A stretch of DNA of 33,926 nt from contig NZ_BNDS01000041.1 in assembly GCF_014656545.1 (NCBI RefSeq), positions 1 to 33,926 of the forward strand. Reading direction: 5' to 3'. Both the position numbers and the translations under genes were made by a program. Source of the stretch: Neobacillus kokaensis. Lineage in GTDB: Bacteria > Bacillota > Bacilli > Bacillales > Cytobacillaceae. The notes under the pieces are model-generated. The model was given only the letters and a program-made list of their open reading frames with translations, was not told where the DNA came from and searched no databases. Within the stretch, counting starts at the first letter, position 1, and each line of letters starts with the position of its first letter. This document shows, one piece after another, positions 1-6,764 of this stretch.

Positions 1-676
1 TTGCCAAGTGTGTTGCAATCTTTTTAATATTTTGGCAAGCCGCGGTAAGGAGAGCTTGTTCACTTGCATTATTCAATCCCCGTAACCGGCAGTAGCGAAG
101 CCCATGCAGCTCTTTAGAGTCTGCGAAGCTTCGCTCGATTTTTTTCCTTTCTGAATTTATAAAGCATTTTACCCGATTTTGATAAACGATTTAACCTTAT
201 CTTTTCCTTGTGCTCCTCCCATACATGTCGTGTAACGACCTTTACCTTATTTTTTGAGCGTGTACATTGAGATATTTCACGGGACATAAATCCACAATCA
301 GGGTCTGTTGTGCTTACTTGAATTTCCTTCGTCTCTTTCACTTCCTCCTTTTCATTTAGTGGTTTTTTTCCATTTTTAATTCTGTCCTCTTCTATTGCCT
401 TGTTTAAATCATCAAAATATTCCCGAGTATCCACTTCCATTTTCTTGTTTTGTAAACTTGTGTTTATTTGCATTTGCCTTTAAGTGTGTTGAATCCGTAA
501 ATATAACACGTCCGCCAACCATCTAATGATTCATTGCTAAAAGCACTATCTCATCAAAAATCTCCTGAAAAATATTGGTATCCTTAAAACGATGTTGATG
601 ATTCCAGCTAATCGTGGAGTGATGTGGAACTGGATCCTTGAATTTTAACCCTAAAACCAGCGATAGGCGACGTTTA
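1..676 (-). pseudogene. IS1182-family transposase remnant
   Basis: Reading the minus strand from about 676 to 1 gives pieces of an IS1182-type transposase in several frames. An N-terminal piece (VPHHSTISWNHQHRF) runs into an in-frame TAG at 523-525. Next come IFTDSTHLKANANKHKF and, after a frameshift near 450, the stretch 473-114 containing TTDPDCGFMSRE. This joins directly to a C-terminal piece (VVTRHVWEEHKEK), so most of the catalytic centre has been deleted. Another frameshift near 150 restores ERKKIERSFADSKELHG and ASEQALLTAACQNIKKIA, which runs off the window edge. At least one stop, two or three frameshifts and one internal deletion make it non-functional. The family assignment rests on recall of IS1182 transposases; no terminal inverted repeats were found. 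Confidence 0.8.
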
Positions 677-730
677 CCACTTATATTAATTTTATATTAG
701 TTGAACGGAAGCATTTTATTAAATAACAAA

Positions 731-865
731 CTGTTGATTGGAGCGGAAGGCGGCGTAGACTCCTGCGGGAGTACGGGGCTGGGGAGACCCCGCAGGCGCT
801 AAGCGCCGAGGAGACTCCCCGGCACGCCCGCGGAAAGCGAAGCCGCCTGGAGCGGAAATCAACAG
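731..865 (+). repeat. GC-rich palindromic repeat core, copy A
   Basis: A 135-bp GC-rich island in AT-rich surroundings, bounded by CTGTTGATT at 731-739 and AATCAACAG at 857-865, which are inverted repeats of each other. The inner flanks (GGAGCGGAAGGCGG and CCGCCTGGAGCGGAA) are also mutually related. The middle carries GGCGCTAAGCGCC-like palindromes and could fold into long hairpins. The sequence type resembles a repeat scattered through Bacillus genomes. The second copy at 16991-17113 has the opposite orientation. No convincing coding sequence was found. Confidence 0.85.
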
Positions 866-992
866 ACTTATTGAAAAGCCTATATATTAATAATATTATA
901 TCATATCAACGCGGTGAATTGTTAAAGGAATTACACAAAAATAAAAGGCTATCGAAGTTTTTCGACAGCCTAAGAAGCCTATTCGGCTTCTT
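866..992 (+). repeat. repeat tail with double-hairpin end, copy A
   Basis: This stretch directly follows the palindromic core and matches 17114-17239 in the same orientation, including AACGCGGTGAATTGTTAAAG and a shared ATATATTAATAATATTATA block. It ends in two hairpins at 946-971 and 972-992. The core beside it is inverted between the two copies while this tail is not. On the minus strand the tail doubles as the suhB terminator. Confidence 0.8.
946..992 (-). terminator. tandem-hairpin terminator of suhB
   Basis: Read on the minus strand, the first hairpin (AAGAAGCC and GGCTTCTT arms, 972-992) abuts the suhB stop. The second (AGGCTGTCGAA and TTCGATAGCCT arms, 946-971) is followed by TTTTATTTTT. 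The one mismatch in the second stem is a G-U pair only when read on the minus strand, which supports that direction. Confidence 0.8.
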
Positions 993-993
993 T

Positions 994-1791
994 TTACCAA
1001 TTTCCGTTATTTAAATAATCCTTTAAGATGACCTGGTGCAAACCAGGTTTAGCAGCTAATAACGAATCTTTTGAAAGAAAATCAAGCTTCTTTCCCCGTA
1101 AATTCGTTACGACCCCTCCAAGTTCTTCGATGAGGAGCGCCCCAGCAGCATAATCCCAAGGAGATAGACGCATAGATATATAGGCGTCAACTCTCCCGGT
1201 TGCAACATAGACCAACTCAAGTGCAGCAGAACCATAAGACCTTGTTCCCCTTGCATCCCTAGCCAATGGAATTAATAATTGATGATTGATACGATGGTTC
1301 TCCATGACCCATATTGCATTTAAGGCAATAATCGATTCGTTCACGGTCCGTTCTGGTAATAAAGGTAAAGGATGATTATTTAAATAGGCACCCGTACCAC
1401 GAAGGGTATGGTACATTTCATCATGAACAATGTCGTAAATAATTCCTATTTTTCCAATTCCGTTCTCATAAATTCCCAGCGAAATTGCAAAATTTCTCTG
1501 CTGATGGACAAAATTCATCGTGCCATCAATTGGATCAATCAGCCATACAATTCCTTCAAGCTGCTCCAGCTGATCGCCATACCCTTCTTCTCCGATTATC
1601 TTATGGCCCGGATAAACCTCCCTGATTTTATTGATGAAAAATTGCTCAATTTCTTGGTCAATATCTGTCACCAAATCATTAGGATTGGACTTCGTCCGAA
1701 TCGTTAAAGTTTGCTGAAAAGACGAACGAATTCTTTCTCCAGCCTCTTTTACCCATAGCTTTGCATCGTTATAAATTTTTTCCCAATTCAT
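994..1791 (-). CDS. suhB: inositol-1-monophosphatase family protein
   Basis: A 265-residue member of the inositol monophosphatase/fructose-1,6-bisphosphatase superfamily, a Mg2+-dependent phosphatase of small sugar or polyol phosphates in the cytoplasm. The metal-binding motifs are all present: GEEG, WLIDPIDGTMNF and SPWDYAAG. It closely resembles B. subtilis YktC (SuhB) in sequence and length. The open frame extends 11 codons upstream, but the ATG at 1791 is preceded at ideal spacing by GGAGG and matches the family N-terminus (MNWEKIYNDA). It is followed by a double-hairpin terminator. The exact physiological substrate cannot be read from sequence. Confidence 0.93.
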   Translation of the reverse strand: MNWEKIYNDAKLWVKEAGERIRSSFQQTLTIRTKSNPNDLVTDIDQEIEQFFINKIREVYPGHKIIGEEGYGDQLEQLEGIVWLIDPIDGTMNFVHQQRNFAISLGIYENGIGKIGIIYDIVHDEMYHTLRGTGAYLNNHPLPLLPERTVNESIIALNAIWVMENHRINHQLLIPLARDARGTRSYGSAALELVYVATGRVDAYISMRLSPWDYAAGALLIEELGGVVTNLRGKKLDFLSKDSLLAAKPGLHQVILKDYLNNGNW

Positions 1792-1945
1792 AATTTTCCT
1801 CCAATGAATGTTAACTCTCTCCATTATAAGTAGTTTGAAACACGTCGGGCGGAATATGTACTTATAGCTTAATCAAATTTACGACCTGCGGCAACTTTTT
1901 ACCCCTAAAAAAAGCAATAAACACAACACTGAAAAGTCCAATAAT

Positions 1946-1979
1946 AAACGAACTCCCCCTCATGAACTGGAGTTCGTTT
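1946..1979 (-). terminator. hairpin between the 2051-2245 gene and suhB
   Basis: AAACGAACTCC (1946-1956) pairs with GGAGTTCGTTT (1969-1979), an 11-bp stem. On the minus strand it ends in CGTTTATTATT, giving a modest U-rich tail. It would separate the small upstream gene from suhB. The rest of 1825-2050 shows no gene. Confidence 0.6.
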
Positions 1980-2050
1980 AAAACACCAATATTTGCCTTC
2001 GGTTCATTCTCTTTTGCTGCTCCTTAGCTATATAATACTTTTTAAAATTA

Positions 2051-2245
2051 TTAAAAAGCCTTTAATCGTAATAATTCTTGGCGGATCTTTTCAAGCTTTT
2101 GTTTACAAAGTTTGATTTTCTTTTCATCCTTTTCTTCAATTGCCTCAAATAATGTTGCTAATTCATAATCCATTTCTAATCGTAAAACGGCTGTCCTTTC
2201 CTTTTCGCCTACTTTTTTTAAAGAAGTGTTCATCAATTGTTTCAC
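2051..2245 (-). CDS. small coiled-coil-like protein (ykzI position)
   Basis: A 64-residue, highly charged protein predicted to be helical; residues 15-64 are rich in E, K and L with heptad-like spacing (for example LFEAIEEKDEKKIKLCKQKL). It starts with GTG at 2245, seven bases after an AAGGGGAG ribosome binding site. It lies between yktB and suhB, where B. subtilis has the small gene ykzI, and may be its counterpart, but I could not confirm this from sequence. No enzymatic motif or membrane segment is visible. It is divergent from yktB, with about 180 bp of shared upstream DNA. Confidence 0.7.
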   Translation of the reverse strand: MKQLMNTSLKKVGEKERTAVLRLEMDYELATLFEAIEEKDEKKIKLCKQKLEKIRQELLRLKAF

Positions 2246-2425
2246 ATTTCTACTCCCCTTTCAAAGGAATTACTAAATTTTCAGGTTATTCTTTTACTGT
2301 ATATTATGAGCAATTTGGAAATGTTGGAACAAATATGTGCGATAACCTAGATAGGCAACAAATTACGCCAAACTTTTTGGATTATGCTAAAATAAATGAC
2401 AAATTGATGTTCTGGAGGTTCAAGA

Positions 2426-3058
2426 ATGAAATTTAACGGCTTTACTAATGAAGATTTTGATGTATTTCTAATAGATGGCCTTGAGCCAAGAATGGATGCC
2501 TTAAAGGAACGAATTCGCCCCAAATTAGAGACACTAGGCAGCTATTTTGAACCAACCTTATCTGCCATAACAGGGGAGGAAATGTTTGTCCACGTCGCCA
2601 AACACGCAAGACGAACCATTAATCCTCCTAAAGATACGTGGGTAGCCTTTGCTAATAACAAAAGAGGCTATAAAATGATGCCTCACTTCCAAATTGGCTT
2701 ATGGCACACACATTTGTTCATTTGGTTCGCAGTCATATATGAAGCTCCGCAAAAGAGCGAGATTGGGGAGAAATTCAGCAAAAAGGCTGCTAAAATATAC
2801 AAAGAAATACCAGAGGATTTTGTTTGGTCGGTTGATCACACAAAACCCGAAACCATTAAGCATCAACAAATTTCAAAAGATGAATTAAAAAATATTTTTG
2901 AACGGCTTCAATCAGTAAAAAAAGCAGAGCTATTATGTGGATATACGATAGACAGAGACCAGGCTATTATGCTCGGTTCTGAGGGCTTACTGGAGAAAAT
3001 TAACGATGTCTTTCAAAAGGTCATACCATTATATAAAGCTTCCATGGGATTAAAATAA
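2426..3058 (+). CDS. yktB: DUF1054 family protein YktB
   Basis: A 210-residue soluble protein matching B. subtilis YktB (DUF1054/UPF0637) in length and sequence, for example FTNEDFDVFLIDGLEPRMDA at the N-terminus and GLWHTHLFIWFAVIYEAP in the middle. Members have a single alpha/beta domain and no established function. The ATG at 2426 follows GGAGG at good spacing. It converges on yktA with a perfect shared terminator between them. Confidence 0.92.
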   Translation: MKFNGFTNEDFDVFLIDGLEPRMDALKERIRPKLETLGSYFEPTLSAITGEEMFVHVAKHARRTINPPKDTWVAFANNKRGYKMMPHFQIGLWHTHLFIWFAVIYEAPQKSEIGEKFSKKAAKIYKEIPEDFVWSVDHTKPETIKHQQISKDELKNIFERLQSVKKAELLCGYTIDRDQAIMLGSEGLLEKINDVFQKVIPLYKASMGLK

Positions 3059-3059
3059 A

Positions 3060-3093
3060 AACAGAGCTTCCGGAATTGTTCCGGAAGCTCTGT
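3060..3093. terminator. bidirectional terminator, yktB/yktA
   Basis: ACAGAGCTTCCGGAA at 3061-3075 pairs perfectly with TTCCGGAAGCTCTGT after a three-base loop. It is flanked by an A-run on the left and CTTTCTT on the right, so it can act in both directions between the convergent genes. Confidence 0.9.
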
Positions 3094-3098
3094 CTTTC

Positions 3099-3371
3099 TT
3101 ACCGCATAGTGATTTTTACACCTGTAACGGCTTCTTTTGCTTTTTTGATGGTCCGGTAGGAAGAATAGCCGCTTATTTCTTCAAATTCTCCGCAAATCGT
3201 CTTTTCTTCGGATTTACTAGGGACAATTTCTTTAAAACGGCGATATGCATTCAGCAGTTCATCACGTTCAATACCTGACTCATAAGCCTTCTCTATCGCC
3301 TCAAAAAATTTAACTACATCAATAATTTCGTCTGTTGACCAGTTGTAATCAATTGGATATTGATATTCCAT
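3099..3371 (-). CDS. yktA: UPF0223 family protein YktA
   Basis: A 90-residue helical protein matching B. subtilis YktA (UPF0223) along its length: MEYQYPIDYNWSTDEIIDV at the start, then AIEKAYESGIERDELLNAYR and FKEIVPSKSEEKT. The function of the family is unknown. The ATG at 3371 is preceded by GAAGG. It diverges from speA; the 267-bp gap upstream is AT-rich and has a short ATAGGA/TCCTAT inverted repeat near 3536-3551 but no convincing promoter. Confidence 0.92.
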   Translation of the reverse strand: MEYQYPIDYNWSTDEIIDVVKFFEAIEKAYESGIERDELLNAYRRFKEIVPSKSEEKTICGEFEEISGYSSYRTIKKAKEAVTGVKITMR

Positions 3372-3638
3372 AACTTCACCTTCTAGCTAAAACTAATAAT
3401 AAGTTTATCTTATCATTATTTTCCCCACTTTGTCCGAATTTGTTCCGTATCTTGCAACATTCATTTTGTAACTATATGTAAATTCCACTGAAAAGATTAA
3501 TTTTCTCTTCGTTTGAGAAACTAAACAAAAAAGAAATAGGAAAACTCCTATGCAATAGATACGAATAATGCTATAATTCACTTGTTTTTTGTTTTGTTAA
3601 TTAAGATGACTTTTCAAATAAAGAGGTGTGGATTTAAA

Positions 3639-5111
3639 TTGTCGCAAAACCAAACACCGTTATTTAGCGGATTATTACAACATGCAAAAAGAAACCCGAT
3701 TCAATTTCATATTCCCGGACATAAAAAAGGGGCAGGAATAGATCCGGAATTTCGTCAATTTATCGGTGATAATGCCCTTTCAATTGACTTAATCAATATT
3801 GGACCCCTAGATGACCTGCACCATCCTAAAGGAATGATTAAAGAAGCACAAGAATTGGCGGCAAAGGCCTTTGGTGCAGATCATACATTCTTTTCTGTTC
3901 AAGGTACAAGCGGAGCCATCATGACCATGGTAATGGCAGTTTGCGGACCAGGTGAAAAAATAATTGTCCCAAGAAACGTTCATAAATCCATTATGTCAGC
4001 CATTGTTTTTTCAGGTGCCATTCCAGTTTTTATTCATCCAGAAATAGATAAGGAATTAGGAATTTCCCATGGAATCACCACAGATTCAGTGGAAAAGGCA
4101 CTCGAGCAGCATCCTGATGCTAAGGCTGTATTGGTTATAAATCCAACTTATTTTGGGGTTTCAGCCGATTTAAAAAAGATTGTTGAAATTGCCCATTCCT
4201 ATCATATACCGGTACTTGTTGATGAGGCTCATGGTGTTCATATCCATTTTCATGATGAATTACCTCTTTCGGCGATGCAGGCCGGCGCTGATATGGCGGC
4301 AACGAGTGTTCACAAGCTCGGCGGTTCAATGACTCAAAGCTCCGTTCTAAATGTTAAAGAAGGACTCGTATCAGTCAAACATGTTCAATCTATCCTTAGC
4401 ATGCTGACAACCACTTCTACTTCCTATTTGCTGCTTGCTTCCTTGGATACAGCACGTAAGCAATTAGCTGTTAAAGGCCGAGACTTAATAGATAAAACCA
4501 TTCGTTTAGCAGGAAGCATCCGCAAGCAAATAAATGAAATTGATCATCTTTATTGTGCCGGTGAAGAAATCTTGGGATCAAAAGCAGCTTATGATTATGA
4601 TCCAATGAAACTCATCATATCGGTTAAAGATTTAGGTCTGACAGGTTTTGAGGTTGAAAAATGGCTTAGGGAAAAACATAATATTGAAGTGGAATTATCT
4701 GATCTTTATAACATTCTCTGTATAGTGACGTTTGGCGACACAGAATATGAAGCTAATATGCTTGTGAATGCTCTGAAGGATCTAGCATGTGAATTTGAAC
4801 ATCGTGCAGAGAAAATTGAACCAGTAGAGGTCTTGCTTCCGGAGATACCTGTACTAGCATTAACTCCTAGAGATGCTTTTTATTCTGAGACTGAGGTTGT
4901 TCCATTTGAGGAATCTGAAGGCCGAATTATCGCTGAATTTGTGATGGTTTATCCGCCAGGAATCCCAATTATTATACCGGGGGAAATCATGACTAAGGAA
5001 AATCTCCATTATATAAAGAAAAACCTTGAAGCAGGTCTGCCTGTTCAAGGACCTGAAGATGATGATTTAAAAACAATTCGCGTCATTAAAGAGTATAAAG
5101 CTATTTTATAA
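3639..5111 (+). CDS. speA: arginine decarboxylase (PLP, fold III-type Orn/Lys/Arg family)
   Basis: Decarboxylates arginine to agmatine, the first step of polyamine synthesis in Bacillus. The 490-residue length equals B. subtilis SpeA and the sequence is closely similar throughout: FHIPGHKKGAGIDPEFRQF near residues 22-40, the pyridoxal-phosphate lysine in ATSVHKLGGS near residue 225, and GLPVQGPEDDD at the C-terminus. I place the start at TTG 3639 because AAGAGGTG sits about ten bases upstream and the family begins MSQ at this point; the upstream ATG at 3606 would add an unrelated 11-residue leader. The family also contains lysine decarboxylases, and B. subtilis speA was first named cad. Confidence 0.92.
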   Translation: MSQNQTPLFSGLLQHAKRNPIQFHIPGHKKGAGIDPEFRQFIGDNALSIDLINIGPLDDLHHPKGMIKEAQELAAKAFGADHTFFSVQGTSGAIMTMVMAVCGPGEKIIVPRNVHKSIMSAIVFSGAIPVFIHPEIDKELGISHGITTDSVEKALEQHPDAKAVLVINPTYFGVSADLKKIVEIAHSYHIPVLVDEAHGVHIHFHDELPLSAMQAGADMAATSVHKLGGSMTQSSVLNVKEGLVSVKHVQSILSMLTTTSTSYLLLASLDTARKQLAVKGRDLIDKTIRLAGSIRKQINEIDHLYCAGEEILGSKAAYDYDPMKLIISVKDLGLTGFEVEKWLREKHNIEVELSDLYNILCIVTFGDTEYEANMLVNALKDLACEFEHRAEKIEPVEVLLPEIPVLALTPRDAFYSETEVVPFEESEGRIIAEFVMVYPPGIPIIIPGEIMTKENLHYIKKNLEAGLPVQGPEDDDLKTIRVIKEYKAIL

Positions 5112-5127
5112 CAAAATATAAAAAATA

Positions 5128-5154
5128 ACAGGATTCTTTCGTTGAGAATCCTGT
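5128..5154. terminator. bidirectional terminator, speA and SR1
   Basis: ACAGGATTCT and AGAATCCTGT form a perfect 10-bp stem with a seven-base loop. On the plus strand it is followed by a T-run (end of speA). On the minus strand it is followed by TATTTTTTAT, making it the 3' end of the SR1-like RNA. Confidence 0.9.
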
Positions 5155-5178
5155 TTTTTATTTATATACTATTAAGTT

Positions 5179-5301
5179 TTACGCTTCTTTTTCTGTATGA
5201 TGGTCGCAGCAGCAATTACATTTTGAATAAAGAACTGTTACCTTTTCATCCTCAAAATGATCAATGGTTGAGTTACATGTTTGACATACAATTGTACCCA
5301 T
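5179..5301 (-). CDS. sr1P: SR1P-like peptide
   Basis: A 40-residue peptide beginning MGTIVCQTCNSTIDHFEDE and continuing KVTVLYSKCNCCC. It matches my recollection of B. subtilis SR1P (MGTIVCQ, FE-EKVTVLY and a cysteine-rich end). In B. subtilis the peptide binds GapA and promotes its interaction with RNase J1, stabilising gapA mRNA. Cys6, Cys9 and a Cys28/30/31/32 cluster suggest possible metal binding. AAGGGGAT lies seven bases before the ATG. The plus-strand open frame over this interval is only its shadow. Confidence 0.88.
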   Translation of the reverse strand: MGTIVCQTCNSTIDHFEDEKVTVLYSKCNCCCDHHTEKEA

Positions 5302-5341
5302 TGTTACTATCCCCTTTTCATTATGGAAATAAACTCACTTA

Positions 5342-5355
5342 TGAAAGCGTTTAAA
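5342..5355. promoter_or_regulatory. candidate cre (CcpA) site
   Basis: TGAAAGCGTTTAAA matches the cre consensus TGWAARCGYTWNCW at 13 of 14 positions. It lies just downstream of the predicted SR1 start, where CcpA binding would block transcription. CcpA has a minor repressing role on SR1 in B. subtilis. Confidence 0.65.
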
Positions 5356-5369
5356 ACATCCTTAAGAAT

Positions 5370-5398
5370 ATAATAATATATCACATTTGATTTTTCAA
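5370..5398 (-). promoter_or_regulatory. SR1 promoter
   Basis: On the minus strand, TTGAAA (5393-5398) and TATTAT (5370-5375) are separated by exactly 17 bp. It is the best promoter match in the interval and points into the SR1P gene. Confidence 0.7.
5375..5385 (-). promoter_or_regulatory. candidate CcpN box, promoter-proximal
   Basis: TGTGATATATT on the minus strand fits the CcpN consensus as I recall it (TRTGHYATAYW) at all positions. It overlaps the SR1 spacer and the -10 edge. In B. subtilis CcpN represses sr1 under glycolytic conditions. Confidence 0.6.
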
Positions 5399-5406
5399 GC
5401 CTAAAT

Positions 5407-5417
5407 TGTATGTCACA
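5407..5417 (-). promoter_or_regulatory. candidate CcpN box, upstream
   Basis: TGTGACATACA on the minus strand also fits TRTGHYATAYW completely. It lies just upstream of the SR1 -35 element and 32 bp from the first box, about three helical turns. Confidence 0.6.
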
Positions 5418-5432
5418 TTAGTAGAAACGGGC

Positions 5433-5461
5433 AAAAAAAAAGGCTTAATAGCCTTTTTTTA
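5433..5461 (-). terminator. terminator of the DUF3055 gene
   Basis: AAAAGGCT and AGCCTTTT arms with a TAAT loop, flanked by long A and T runs. On the minus strand it overlaps the DUF3055 stop codon and ends in nine Ts. It would also insulate SR1 from readthrough. Confidence 0.85.
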
Positions 5462-5764
5462 ATCATAATCATATTGTGTGACAAATGGCACTCCCGGCAG
5501 TGATGTTTTAAAAAACTCAGCTAAATCAGCAGCTTGCTGTTTATCAGGAATACGGAATAAAGTTTGAAGGTTATCAATATCTTCAATATCCATAGGATCG
5601 AGGAGGGTTGAACGACCAGTTTGCATACAGACAACCAGAGGCTTTCCGAAGAACATATTGGTGTAAACAATACCGAAGTCATAGCGGGTATGTTCCGTGG
5701 TGAATCCAATAAACCTTACTTTTACTTTTTCATGCTCATCATAGAGCTTATCAAATAATTCCAT
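5459..5764 (-). CDS. DUF3055 domain-containing protein
   Basis: A 101-residue protein of the DUF3055 (SAV0927-like) family found in Firmicutes, by its central FIGFTTEHTRYDFGIVYTN and GKPLVVCMQTGRSTLLD segments. Function is unknown. The size fits one small alpha/beta domain, with no signal peptide or membrane helix. GGAGG lies just before the ATG at 5764. It sits upstream of SR1 and diverges from the DUF1885 gene. I assign the family from memory of the motif pattern. Confidence 0.8.
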   Translation of the reverse strand: MELFDKLYDEHEKVKVRFIGFTTEHTRYDFGIVYTNMFFGKPLVVCMQTGRSTLLDPMDIEDIDNLQTLFRIPDKQQAADLAEFFKTSLPGVPFVTQYDYD

Positions 5765-5927
5765 TTGGCTCCTCCATTTCTTTAAATATTTAGAATTTTA
5801 TTATAATTCAACCCGTCCCTAATTACAAGAAAATAAACAAATTATTTTTATATAAGTTGTAGCCCCATTTATTCAATGCTAGAATAAAAGAGGATGTATA
5901 TTATCGGCTAATAGGGGGGAAATGATG

Positions 5928-6362
5928 ATGGCGGAAAACGCATTTATCAAACTTGTGCCTTCATCTGCAAAACAAACAATTTCAATTGAAGAGGTAAAAG
6001 ACTTATTCCATTACTATAAAAATATTACATCAAAAACTGGCGACCAATTAGATTGGCAATTTGAAAACGCTGCCCTGCCATATGAAATCAAAGAAACAGA
6101 AGAGGGCAAAGGAAAATGGTTCTATTTACAATCTGGACATGAACGCTATAACGTTATTTTAATTGGTGTCGATAAAGAAACTGTTCGTAATGAGGATGAG
6201 GAAGAGAAGGAACAAGTTTACATTCAAGTAACACTTCCTGAACAATCTACCTTTGGTGATAAAGGAAAAGCCAATGAATTTTGTAAATTTCTTGCAAAAA
6301 AACTTCAAGGAGAGCTTCACCTATTTAACGGAAGAATCATGTATTATTACCCGAGAAAGTAA
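5928..6362 (+). CDS. DUF1885 family protein
   Basis: A 144-residue soluble protein that I assign to DUF1885, a Bacillus family of unknown function (AFIKLVPSSAKQTISIEEVK at the start, YYYPRK at the end). Three ATG codons occur in a row at 5922, 5925 and 5928. The third is best placed, about eight bases after the AGGGGGG ribosome binding site. It is acidic, with an EDEEEKEQ segment near residue 100. It is followed by its own terminator and converges on a small membrane protein. Confidence 0.78.
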   Translation: MAENAFIKLVPSSAKQTISIEEVKDLFHYYKNITSKTGDQLDWQFENAALPYEIKETEEGKGKWFYLQSGHERYNVILIGVDKETVRNEDEEEKEQVYIQVTLPEQSTFGDKGKANEFCKFLAKKLQGELHLFNGRIMYYYPRK

Positions 6363-6369
6363 TCTTAAT

Positions 6370-6391
6370 GCTCCTAAATGGAGCTTTTTTT
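6370..6391 (+). terminator. terminator of the DUF1885 gene
   Basis: GCTCC and GGAGC arms with a five-base loop, followed by seven Ts. It overlaps the 3' end of the convergent membrane protein gene. Confidence 0.8.
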
Positions 6392-6644
6392 AATTTATAA
6401 ATAAAGCCATTGTATAATGAATAGAAGTGTATACAAGCAAGCTCAAGGCAGTAATAAAAAACGTTTTCCGTACCGATTTGGTTACTTTGTTTCCAATAAT
6501 AAATGCTAAATAAAAAAAGACAAAAAACATGATAACTTTATAAATCAACTGATCATGCTTTGAAAGCCATTCAATCAAAGTATAACCACTCCATATAATA
6601 AACTGCAACAGCATAACAACATAGACCTTCAATATTATCACCAC
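6390..6644 (-). CDS. small membrane protein, unrecognised
   Basis: Up to 84 residues, almost entirely hydrophobic with about three membrane segments (residues 1-20, 34-50 and 60-82) separated by short charged loops (EWLSKHDQ and NKVTKSVRKT). I do not recognise the family. The start is uncertain: two GTG codons and a TTG lie close together with no strong ribosome binding site. A hairpin at 6648-6682 lies just upstream. It converges on the DUF1885 gene. Coding potential is supported mainly by the transmembrane pattern. Confidence 0.5.
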   Translation of the reverse strand: MVIILKVYVVMLLQFIIWSGYTLIEWLSKHDQLIYKVIMFFVFFYLAFIIGNKVTKSVRKTFFITALSLLVYTSIHYTMALFIN

Positions 6645-6647
6645 TTT

Positions 6648-6682
6648 ATAAGGACATTATTTTAATATATATGAATGTCCTT
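6648..6682. repeat. AAGGACATT inverted repeat
   Basis: AAGGACATT at 6650-6658 is repeated inverted as AATGTCCTT near 6673-6681, enclosing about 14 AT-rich bases. It sits just upstream of the small membrane protein start on the minus strand, so it could be an operator or leader hairpin. The pdhD terminator follows at 6717. Confidence 0.55.
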
Positions 6683-6716
6683 TACCGAATTTTCCAATTT
6701 ATTGTTTAAGGGAAAA

Positions 6717-6764
6717 ATAAAAATAAAGTCCTTTCCGCAAGTTCACGAAAAGGACTTTATTTCC
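6717..6764 (-). terminator. terminator of the pdh operon
   Basis: AAATAAAGTCCTTTTCG and CGGAAAGGACTTTATTT arms on the minus strand enclose a loop of about eight bases and run into TTTATTTTT. It directly follows the pdhD stop. Confidence 0.9.

Larger units (their letters stand above)
5120..5363 (-). ncRNA. SR1-like dual-function small RNA
   Basis: B. subtilis SR1 lies between speA and pdhD, base-pairs with ahrC mRNA and encodes the peptide SR1P. Here the equivalent interval holds, on the minus strand, a sigma-A-type promoter (TTGAAA, 17 bp, TATTAT at 5370-5398), a predicted start near 5363, a 40-residue SR1P-like frame and a strong terminator at 5128-5154. That gives a transcript of roughly 240 nt, a little longer than the about 205 nt of B. 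subtilis SR1. Promoter, peptide and terminator are visible directly; the regulatory role, including any ahrC pairing, is inferred from the homologue. Confidence 0.85.

Noticed and set aside
731..865. Possible CRISPR or riboswitch from the strong palindromes
   Set aside because: There is a single unit with no regular repeat-spacer pattern and no known riboswitch core, and a second copy elsewhere marks it as a dispersed repeat.
1408..1707. Plus-strand 99-codon frame antisense to suhB
   Set aside because: Shadow of a conserved enzyme gene; no ribosome binding site and no recognisable protein features.
5142..5354. Plus-strand 70-codon frame in the speA-DUF3055 interval
   Set aside because: It is the antisense of the SR1P gene, begins inside the speA terminator and lacks a ribosome binding site; the minus strand holds the real small gene.
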